Below, piece after piece: positions 1 through 6,573 of a stretch of DNA of 7,672 nt (position 1 is the first letter of the stretch; every line of letters starts with the position of its first letter). The position numbers and the translations under genes were made by a program. A model generated the notes under the pieces. The model was given only the letters and a program-made list of their open reading frames with translations, did not search any database and was not told where the DNA came from. This DNA comes from Pseudomonadota bacterium. Lineage in GTDB: Bacteria > Pseudomonadota > Alphaproteobacteria > Acetobacterales > Acetobacteraceae. The stretch lies in the NCBI GenBank assembly GCA_021841985.1, contig JAKCCP010000291.1, positions 1 through 7,672 of the forward strand. Direction: 5' to 3'.

Positions 1-2
1 GG

Positions 3-119
3 CGCAGCGATGCGATCGACCTCGCCGATCCGGCGCAGGCGGCGGAATTTGTGCGCGTGTGGCGGGCGCGGCTGGCATGGTCCGGGTTTGCCGCCGGCAT
101 CAGTGGAGACGGGCGGTAA
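3..119 (+). CDS. C-terminal end of an unidentified protein (5' partial)
   Basis: An open frame runs in from the left edge and stops at TAA 117-119, giving 38 residues. They include ADPAQAAEFVRVWRARLAW, an Ala/Arg-rich, probably helical stretch with high GC in third codon positions (about 30 of 38 codons end in G or C), which suggests real coding rather than chance. The start is outside the window and no family is recognised. It lies 11 nt upstream of the GTG proposed for the methylase remnant and on the same strand. It is either the preceding gene of the same element or an out-of-frame 5' piece of that broken gene. Confidence 0.4.
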   Translation, partial: RSDAIDLADPAQAAEFVRVWRARLAWSGFAAGISGDGR

Positions 120-130
120 TTTCGCGCCGC

Positions 131-562
131 GTGACGCGAAACCGGCGCGAGGCGCGCGACCGGCGGATTTTCGAGATGTGGATGGCGTGCCATACCCAGG
201 AAGAGATCGCCGAGGCGGAGGGGATAAGCGTTCAGCCGGTAAAAGAGGCGATTTCGGATTTTTCGGCAAACCTGCCAGAATCGTCAAACCCCGCCGCCTC
301 TCACCTGATCGACTTCGACCCCCCGCTTTACAACGTATGGAAGCAGCAGGCGCGGACACCTGGTTCCTCGCACTTCGGCAACAGCGATTCGCGCTGGGTG
401 GATGTTTTAGGGAAATCGGCAGACCTGCCAGAATCAAGCGAAGGCCGCCGCGCAACTTCCCAGCGCTGGGAAAAAGCAAGACGCCATCGCGGACGCCGGC
501 CTAAGCCGCTCGCAGGCATATCGCGCTCGGACAGTGGCGCTCACGTCATCCATTGCGGATAG
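131..562 (+). pseudogene. Remnant of a phage-type DNA methylase (ParB-like HTH plus methylase fragment)
   Basis: The frame from GTG 131 (an ATG at 59 is also in frame) reads RDRRIFEMWMACHTQEEIAEAEG, a helix-turn-helix resembling those in ParB/methylase fusion proteins of prophages. It continues with DPPLYNVWKQQ and GSSHFGNSDSRWVD. From memory of the family, such motifs precede the catalytic core of site-specific DNA methyltransferases, where the next segment should be a NLLYLYT-like stretch and then DPFAGGGS. Instead the frame passes into unrelated residues (VLGKSADLPESSEG) and stops at TAG 560-562. No AdoMet-binding FxGxG or DPPY motif follows. A second readable tail (KKQDAIADAGLSRSQAYRAR, another HTH-like piece) continues in the +1 frame to TAA 564-566. 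The picture is an internal deletion plus a frameshift. The loss of the catalytic core is seen; the family name is recalled, not searched. Confidence 0.5.
263..435 (+). repeat. 20-bp direct repeat inside the methylase remnant
   Basis: TCGGCAAACCTGCCAGAATC at 263-282 recurs at 416-435 with one mismatch (G for A at base 7). The copies are 153 bp apart, an exact 51 codons, and encode SANLPES and SADLPES. The second copy lies just after the point where similarity to the methylase is lost, so the pair may mark the recombination that removed the core. Confidence 0.6.
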
Positions 563-587
563 CTAACGGAGCTATCGGAGCTATCGG
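561..587 (+). repeat. Three tandem 9-bp units AGCTATCGG
   Basis: AGCTAACGG (561-569) is followed by two identical AGCTATCGG units (570-578, 579-587). Each unit is three codons (Ser-Tyr-Arg). The one mismatch in unit one turns TAT into the stop TAA in the frame carrying the HTH-like tail. Without it, that frame would run to TGA 603-605. Confidence 0.7.
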
Positions 588-591
588 CAAG

Positions 592-617
592 GGGGTGGCG
601 CGTGAAAACGCCGCCCC
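592..617 (+). terminator. GC-rich hairpin, weak terminator candidate
   Basis: GGGGTGGCG (592-600) pairs with CGCCGCCCC (609-617) over nine positions including one G-U wobble, with an 8-nt loop CGTGAAAA. It lies just after the methylase remnant. There is no downstream T tract, so intrinsic termination is doubtful. From 618 to 704, beyond the hairpin and before the next gene, I see no convincing feature. Confidence 0.3.
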
Positions 618-704
618 TCGATCGCTGGTGACGGGGATCACGTCATCGTGCCTTTTGCGTCATGTTGGCGCGAAACTCTCCCACCCTTCCGGCGGCGGGC
701 CTGA

Positions 705-989
705 CTACGGCGGCGGCTGGCGCTGGCGGCGGGCGGAGTCGCGGCTTGCCGTATCCTCGCCCTCGCCCTGCGTGATCCGGCCCTGATAGGCGCCATCCGG
801 GCCGAAGATGGCCCCGTCGCGGCTGATGCGCCCCTGATAGCTACCATCGACACCGAACAGGTTTTCGCCGCCTTCCTGCCCGTGCTCGATGCGCCCCTGA
901 TAGCTTCCATCCGGGCCGAACACCTGCCAGCCATCGGCGAGGGCGAGGCCGGGAAGCATGACGGCGGCGATAATGAGCGCGCGGATCAT
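705..989 (-). CDS. Small exported protein with three FGxDGxYQGRI repeats
   Basis: The 94-residue product starts with a clear Sec signal peptide (MIRALIIAAVMLPGLALA, likely cleaved after Ala18), so the mature part should be periplasmic or secreted. It carries three near-identical repeats: FGPDGSYQGRI (24-34), FGVDGSYQGRI (45-55) and FGPDGAYQGRI (62-72). The Gly/Gln/Glu-rich linkers give periods of 21 and 17 residues. The tail after residue 73 is charged and low-complexity. The repeats are also visible in the DNA as CCCTGATAG at 781, 832 and 895. Its ATG overlaps the stop of the upstream peptidase gene as ATGA (986-989), implying translational coupling. Short Gly-Asp-Gly/Tyr repeats like these occur in uncharacterised alphaproteobacterial exported proteins. 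The function is unknown to me; binding of a wall or surface ligand is a guess. Confidence 0.75.
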   Translation of the reverse strand: MIRALIIAAVMLPGLALADGWQVFGPDGSYQGRIEHGQEGGENLFGVDGSYQGRISRDGAIFGPDGAYQGRITQGEGEDTASRDSARRQRQPPP

Positions 990-1504
990 GGCGCGAGGCG
1001 AAGTTGCTTAAGCCGGATGCGCATAGCTTCCTCGGAGACCTGGAAGGCGCCGCAGAGGGCTGCCAGAGAACGCAGGCCGTTGCGATAGAGATTGCGCACC
1101 AAAGGACCAGGCATCAGCATTTGCGCGGCGAGGTGGTTGGCCTCGCTTTCAATCTGGCCGCCAAGCGGGCTGCGATAGAGCGCGTCATCCTCGATCCCAT
1201 CCCCGATGAGATCACGATGGAGCAGGTAATGCGCGATTTCGTGAGCGAGGGTAAAGCGCCGGCGATTCGGGGAATGGGCGCCGTTGACCTCGATATGATA
1301 GCTGTTGTCCTGGCGCCGGATGCGACCGGAGATGCCGGGGCCGAGCGCCGCGTCCATCGTGACGCTGAGCCCGAGGCGAGAGGCCATCGCAAGAAGATCG
1401 ACCGGGGCTTCTTGGAGGAACCGGCCGGCGATCTCAAGCGCGGGCGTCTTGCAAGGATGCGGACATGGCGCGTCATTCCTTCTCATACGCTTGAGCAATG
1501 TCAT
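986..1504 (-). CDS. ImmA/IrrE-family zinc metallopeptidase
   Basis: The 172-residue protein belongs to the ImmA/IrrE (DUF955, M78) family. The zinc motif HEIAH is at residues 88-92 within RRRFTLAHEIAHYLLH. The typical downstream segment ESEANHLAAQMLMP (119-132) supplies the third ligand, Glu119 or Glu121, and the family's ending LLMP is conserved as MLMP. The N-terminal part (VDLLAMASRLGLSV) matches the usual lead-in, and the C-terminus ends in a small helical domain with QVSEEAMRIRLKQL. Characterised members cut DNA-binding repressors (ImmA cuts ImmR; IrrE/PprI cuts DdrO), usually from a neighbouring gene. Here no HTH repressor adjoins it; its neighbours are membrane and exported proteins. 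The start is uncertain: Met1 at 1504 or Met7 at 1486, neither with a good Shine-Dalgarno. It overlaps the upstream membrane-protein gene by up to 32 nt. The catalytic residues look intact. Confidence 0.85.
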   Translation of the reverse strand: MTLLKRMRRNDAPCPHPCKTPALEIAGRFLQEAPVDLLAMASRLGLSVTMDAALGPGISGRIRRQDNSYHIEVNGAHSPNRRRFTLAHEIAHYLLHRDLIGDGIEDDALYRSPLGGQIESEANHLAAQMLMPGPLVRNLYRNGLRSLAALCGAFQVSEEAMRIRLKQLRLAP

Positions 1505-1763
1505 CGCCGGAGGTAGCGGGCTCGCTCACCCCCCATTCACGCAAGAGGCTTTGCACTTGGCGGCTCGCCGCCTCGGAGGCTGCTTTCTCGGCGGCTTCTG
1601 CCGCAATGCTGGCCGCATGGCTCTTGAGCGCATTCCACCCCCAGAACGCAGCGACGGCAAGGATGATTGCCAGCGCTGCCAGCACAATCGCCGCAGCACC
1701 GAGAACGGCGGTTACGATCTCGACTTGCCCCCATGCCGCTCTTCGGCGGCCAGGGCGGCCCAT
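1473..1763 (-). CDS. Single-span membrane protein with a C-terminal coiled coil
   Basis: From ATG 1763 the product is 96 residues: a short basic N-terminus (MGRPGRRRAAW), one long hydrophobic helix at about 14-42 (Ala/Ile/Leu/Val-rich), then an Ala/Glu/Lys-rich stretch (about 47-75) likely to form a coiled coil, and a short acidic tail. By the positive-inside rule the N-terminus is cytoplasmic and the coiled coil periplasmic. An in-frame ATG at 1835 would add 24 Arg/Pro-rich residues in a frame with poor codon use. ATG 1763, preceded by CGGGGG about 6 nt upstream, is preferred. The gene overlaps the peptidase start downstream and the tiny exported-peptide ORF upstream, forming a compact cluster. 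The layout is somewhat like a phage spanin or exclusion protein, but there is no recognised family. Confidence 0.65.
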   Translation of the reverse strand: MGRPGRRRAAWGQVEIVTAVLGAAAIVLAALAIILAVAAFWGWNALKSHAASIAAEAAEKAASEAASRQVQSLLREWGVSEPATSGDDIAQAYEKE

Positions 1764-1828
1764 GACGTGCCCCCGAGAGCTATCAGCACGATCAGGGCGG
1801 CGAGGGCGAGGCGCATGGGTGGCAGCAT
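1712..1828 (-). CDS. Tiny exported or membrane peptide overlapping the membrane-protein gene
   Basis: ATG 1828 (or ATG 1816, four codons later) opens a 38- or 34-residue peptide that is almost entirely a signal sequence: MRLALAALIVLIALGGTSWA, then ALAAEERHGGKSRS and TAA at 1712-1714. Its codons are GC3-rich between 1763 and 1828, where the alternative frame of the next gene is not, supporting this as the translated frame there. Its last 52 nt overlap the downstream membrane-protein gene in a different frame. Cleavage after ALA would leave only about ten residues, so it may act as an intact membrane peptide. No Shine-Dalgarno is obvious. It could be a leader for translational coupling, a small toxin-like peptide or a lysis accessory. 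The sequence does not decide. Confidence 0.45.
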   Translation of the reverse strand: MLPPMRLALAALIVLIALGGTSWAALAAEERHGGKSRS

Positions 1829-1903
1829 ACCACATTCCGGCGCGTAGGGGGGCTTCTGTTGTCCGGTGCCCCCGAACCGCGCTGGCCGCCGGCCGCGGCA
1901 GGG

Positions 1904-1919
1904 TGCGGACATGCGGACA
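1904..1919. promoter_or_regulatory. Tandem octamer TGCGGACA in the divergent intergenic region
   Basis: TGCGGACATGCGGACA is a perfect head-to-tail repeat of an 8-mer. It lies in the gap (1829-1981) between the minus-strand membrane/peptidase cluster and the divergent plus-strand small gene, where an operator would be expected. The octamer appears twice more beside the tRNA (2190-2208). It could bind a regulator or an integrase/excisionase; which is unknown. Confidence 0.4.
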
Positions 1920-1927
1920 CGATAGGC

Positions 1928-1956
1928 GTGACGCTGGCGGGGATCACGTCTATATC
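1928..1956 (+). promoter_or_regulatory. Possible promoter for the ArfA-like small gene
   Basis: GTGACG (1928-1933) and TATATC (1951-1956) are separated by 17 bp and lie about 25 bp before the ATG at 1982. The -35 box is poor (4 of 6 to TTGACA). The span contains CGGGGATCACGTC (1938-1950), which also occurs exactly at 632-644. Confidence 0.25.
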
Positions 1957-1968
1957 TGCCGCCTGCAT

Positions 1969-1974
1969 AGGAGG
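1969..1974 (+). promoter_or_regulatory. Perfect Shine-Dalgarno AGGAGG fixing the start at 1982
   Basis: AGGAGG at 1969-1974 lies 7 nt before ATG 1982. It is the best ribosome-binding site in the left segment and selects this ATG over the in-frame upstream ATG at 1859. Confidence 0.75.
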
Positions 1975-1981
1975 CCCGGCC

Positions 1982-2230
1982 ATGACCAAGCGCAACCTGA
2001 TGGCGCGGGAACTCCGGTTGAACCCCCTCTATCGTGCTCGGAAGGGCAAGAGCCGCCGGGAGATCGAGCGCCGGGCCGACCGCTGGAGCCGCACCGCCAA
2101 GCACAAGCCGACGAAAGGAACGCCCGGATCAGCCCATGGTCCGGGCGATCTCTTTACCGGGTGTTTGTGGACGCTGGCGCCTTCGATTTTGCGGACACCT
2201 TGCGGACAATTTTTCGATATATTCGGGTGA
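1982..2230 (+). CDS. Small basic protein, ArfA-like, with a hairpin inside its ORF
   Basis: ATG 1982, with an ideal Shine-Dalgarno, opens an 82-codon frame. Residues 1-46 are strongly basic and look genuine: MTKRNLMARELRLNPLYRAR, then KGKSRREIERRADRWSR and a Lys-rich end. Residues 47-82 look like non-coding read-through. The stop lies after an 11-bp terminator-like hairpin (2121-2147) that starts inside codon 47. In Gammaproteobacteria the rescue factor ArfA has an N-terminal DPLFRQR motif followed by Lys/Gly/Arg residues. It is made from mRNA cut or terminated inside the ORF, so the message has no stop codon and the peptide accumulates only when tmRNA fails. NPLYRARKGKS plus the internal hairpin match that pattern. 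This is a hypothesis from one short motif and the layout. Otherwise it is an unidentified small basic protein of the element, and the hairpin is simply a terminator. Confidence 0.6.
   Translation: MTKRNLMARELRLNPLYRARKGKSRREIERRADRWSRTAKHKPTKGTPGSAHGPGDLFTGCLWTLAPSILRTPCGQFFDIFG
2121..2147 (+). terminator. Strong hairpin inside the small ORF, possibly bidirectional
   Basis: CGCCCGGATCA (2121-2131) pairs with TGGTCCGGGCG (2137-2147) over 11 bp with one wobble, loop GCCCA. On the plus strand ATCTCTTTA follows; on the minus strand TTCCTTTCG follows. It could therefore end transcripts from both sides: the plus-strand small gene, and read-through from tRNA-Lys 108 nt away. It falls inside the reading frame of the small gene, with no stop codon before it. 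Confidence 0.65.
2190..2208. repeat. Second TGCGGACA pair, next to the tRNA attachment region
   Basis: TGCGGACA occurs at 2190-2197 and 2201-2208, 11 bp apart start to start, about 47 bp beyond the tRNA 3' end. It is the same octamer as the tandem pair at 1904-1919. The spacing and position suit arm-type sites of a tyrosine recombinase or excisionase, but nothing in the window proves this. Confidence 0.4.
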
Positions 2231-2254
2231 ACCTAGCGTAACAATTTGATTTTA

Positions 2255-2330
2255 TGGTGAGCCCGGTGGGATTCGAACCCACGGCCCCAAGATTAAAAGT
2301 CTCGTGCTCTACCGACTGAGCTACGGGCTC
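2255..2330 (-). tRNA. tRNA-Lys (anticodon UUU)
   Basis: The minus strand folds into a complete cloverleaf. The acceptor is GAGCCCG/CGGGCTC (7 bp) with discriminator A and an encoded CCA (2255-2257). The D stem is GCTC/GAGC, the anticodon stem CGAGA/TCTTG with loop CTTTTAA, the variable loop has 5 nt, and the T arm is GTGGG-TTCGAAT-CCCAC. The anticodon TTT (2295-2297) reads AAA/AAG lysine codons. It begins 34 nt after the cyclophilin stop with no clear promoter of its own in that gap, so it may be processed from the upstream transcript or use a promoter inside the isomerase gene. Its 3' flank is accessory DNA without a nearby terminator except the hairpin at 2121-2147. Confidence 0.97.
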
Positions 2331-2364
2331 CCCGCACGTCTTCAACGCTAGTGTGGCAGGTGCG

Positions 2365-2952
2365 TCAATCCTTCACGTCGGTCGCCAGACGCATGTGGAT
2401 GATTTTATCGGGATCCTTGACGGTGCCGTTGGGTGGTGCGCCGCGTTTGATCGCATCGACATACTCCATGCCCTTGATCACCTGACCCCAGATCGTGTAC
2501 TGGCCATCAAGGCTTGGTGCCGGGGCGAACATGATGAAAAACTGGCTGTTGGCGCTGTCGGGGTCCGCGGCGCGGGCGGCGCCCACCGTGCCGCGCAGGA
2601 AATGCGCCTTGTTGGTGAATTCGGCCGGCAGATTGGGCAGTTTCGATCCCCCCGTGCCGGTTCCCGTCGGGTCTCCGCCTTGGGCCATGAACCCCTCGAT
2701 CACCCGGTGAAACGGCGTGCCGTCGTAAAAACCCTGCTGGCAGAGGATTTTCACCCGCTCGACATGCTTGGGCGCGAGATCGGGGCGGAGCAGAATAACC
2801 ACCCGCCCTCCCTTGAGGTCGAGATAGACCTCGTTCTCCGGGGTAGCCGGCGGCACCGCCGCCTCGCTCTTGCTCATCAGGCCTCCAAAAAGCGCGGTTG
2901 TGCCCAATAGGGCGGTTGCGGAAATGGCGATCAGGCTACGACGACGCGTCAT
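2365..2952 (-). CDS. Exported cyclophilin-type peptidyl-prolyl cis-trans isomerase
   Basis: The 195-residue enzyme interconverts cis and trans X-Pro bonds and helps proteins fold outside the cytoplasm. The N-terminus (MTRRRSLIAISATALLG, hydrophobic to about residue 25, cleavage near SEA-A) is an export signal; the TRRRSLI stretch resembles a twin-arginine motif. The cyclophilin core is intact: FHRVIEGFMAQGGDPTGTG (81-99), with Arg83 as the catalytic arginine and Gln91 in the active site, and then SQFFIMF (136-142) and the WGQVIKGM turn (155-162). The length matches bacterial single-domain periplasmic cyclophilins. ATG 2952 is preceded by GAGGAA at 7 nt (2960-2965), supporting the start. It lies 24 nt downstream of coaD on the same strand, so it is probably in the same operon. 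PpiA/PpiB-type naming cannot be decided from sequence alone. Confidence 0.93.
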   Translation of the reverse strand: MTRRRSLIAISATALLGTTALFGGLMSKSEAAVPPATPENEVYLDLKGGRVVILLRPDLAPKHVERVKILCQQGFYDGTPFHRVIEGFMAQGGDPTGTGTGGSKLPNLPAEFTNKAHFLRGTVGAARAADPDSANSQFFIMFAPAPSLDGQYTIWGQVIKGMEYVDAIKRGAPPNGTVKDPDKIIHMRLATDVKD

Positions 2953-2976
2953 TCCAGGCTTCCTCGGGACATCGGT

Positions 2977-3484
2977 TCAACGCAGCACACGCGCCTGCGT
3001 GCGCTCAAGGGTCAGGGCCGGGACGAAGCTCGAAATATCACCGCCCAGGCGCGCGATTTCCTTGACGAAGCGCGAGGAGATAAACTGGTGCCGCTCGCTC
3101 GCCATCAGGAAAACCGTCTCGATGCCCGAATCGAGGCGATAATTCATCCCGGCCATCTGGAATTCATAGTCGAAATCGGAGACCGCGCGCAGCCCGCGCA
3201 CGATCACGGTTGCGCCAACGCCGCGGGCGAATTCGACGAGCAGTGATTCGAAGGGCTGGACAAGGATTTCGGTGCCAGTCTCGCGCGCGATCCGCACGGT
3301 CTCGGCCTGCACCAGATCGACCCGCTCGGTGAGCGGAAACAGCGGGTCCTTGCCGATATTCACCGCGACCCCGATGACCAGGCGATGGACGATGCGGGCG
3401 CCGCGGGCGATGATGTCGAGATGCCCATTGGTCACCGGATCGAAGGTGCCGGGATAGACGCCGATCTGGCGCCCCTTCGCCCTC

Positions 3485-3504
<20 letters not shown>
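2977..3504 (-). CDS. coaD: Phosphopantetheine adenylyltransferase
   Basis: CoaD transfers AMP from ATP to 4'-phosphopantetheine, giving dephospho-CoA, the penultimate step of coenzyme A synthesis in the cytosol. The 175-residue product shows the nucleotidyltransferase signatures: [18 protein letters not shown] (15-32) with the TxGH motif at 25-28, the [14 protein letters not shown] segment (101-114), and ISSRFVKE (142-149). ATG 3504 is chosen because it has GGAGG 9 nt upstream (3514-3518) and gives a family-like length; longer in-frame starts lie inside gyrA without support. The N-terminal extension of about a dozen residues before GVYPG is slightly longer than usual. The first 20 nt overlap the end of gyrA (stop 3485-3487), so translation is probably coupled. 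Confidence 0.96.
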
Positions 3505-6280
<2,776 letters not shown>

Positions 6281-6366
6281 GCTGGGTTCAGCGGCGCGGG
6301 AGGGCGGAAAGGGTCATGGCAAGGGGGCGGCGAAACCGCGCTGGATCCTCATCTTCTGGGCCGCCC

Positions 6367-6395
6367 TCTCTAGCCGCAAGCGAGGCGATTTGCAA
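6367..6395 (-). promoter_or_regulatory. Candidate gyrA promoter
   Basis: On the minus strand TTGCAA (6395-6390) and TAGAGA (6372-6367) are 17 bp apart, each matching 4 of 6 sigma-70 consensus bases. They would start transcription near 6360, leaving an 80-nt leader before gyrA. No other better-spaced pair was noticed between 6281 and 6573, but the match is moderate. Confidence 0.3.
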
Positions 6396-6421
6396 AGGCG
6401 TGGGGGGACAGGCGAGTAAGG

Positions 6422-6492
6422 CGAGGGCGCTGCCCTCGACCCGCTGGGGCCAGCGGCCCCAGACCCCCATCCCGGTCAGGGGCTTCCGCCCC
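6422..6492. repeat. Triple stem-loop intergenic repeat upstream of gyrA
   Basis: Three perfect hairpins lie in a row: CGAGGGC-GCT-GCCCTCG (6422-6438), CTGGGGCC-AGC-GGCCCCAG (6444-6462) and GGGGC-TTCC-GCCCC (6479-6492). They are joined by short C-rich linkers and the unit looks modular rather than coding. I recall near-identical GC-rich text between genes in acetobacterial genomes, so it is likely a dispersed intergenic repeat, possibly also acting as a transcription barrier between the ATPase gene and gyrA. Between 6493 and 6573 I see nothing definable. Confidence 0.6.
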
Positions 6493-6573
6493 AAGGCACC
6501 AGCCACCACGCGCCACCCGGAAACCCAACCGCTCGACCCCGCATCACGGCGGAATTCGCTCCGTTCGTTCGCT

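Larger units (their letters stand above)
1..2254. mobile_element. End of a probable integrated element abutting tRNA-Lys
   Basis: Everything left of the tRNA 3' end is accessory in character: a decayed prophage-type methylase, an ImmA/IrrE peptidase, tiny membrane peptides, an unannotatable exported repeat protein and a small basic gene. The segment begins exactly where tRNA-Lys ends, and tRNA 3' ends are the commonest chromosomal attachment sites for tyrosine-recombinase elements. No integrase gene and no second copy of the tRNA 3' sequence are inside the window, so the other boundary is unseen. The extent given is limited by the window. Confidence 0.45.

Noticed and set aside
10..504. 164-codon Arg/Pro-rich plus-strand frame
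   Set aside because: No domain, and it is out of frame with the recognisable methylase segment at 131-400.
628..641. GTGA-N6-TCAC, resembling a CRP/FNR half-site pair
   Set aside because: Only the inner four bases per side match, there is no promoter beside it, and such a match is common by chance in DNA this long.
632..1950. 13-bp exact repeat CGGGGATCACGTC at 632-644 and 1938-1950 as element-internal att or operator sites
   Set aside because: Only two copies, differing context and no dyad shared between them; noted with the candidate promoter but not supported as a functional pair.
2154..2345. 63-codon minus-strand frame running through tRNA-Lys
   Set aside because: It begins with translated tRNA sequence (EPVAQSVEH, VGSNPTG), a well-known spurious ORF pattern.
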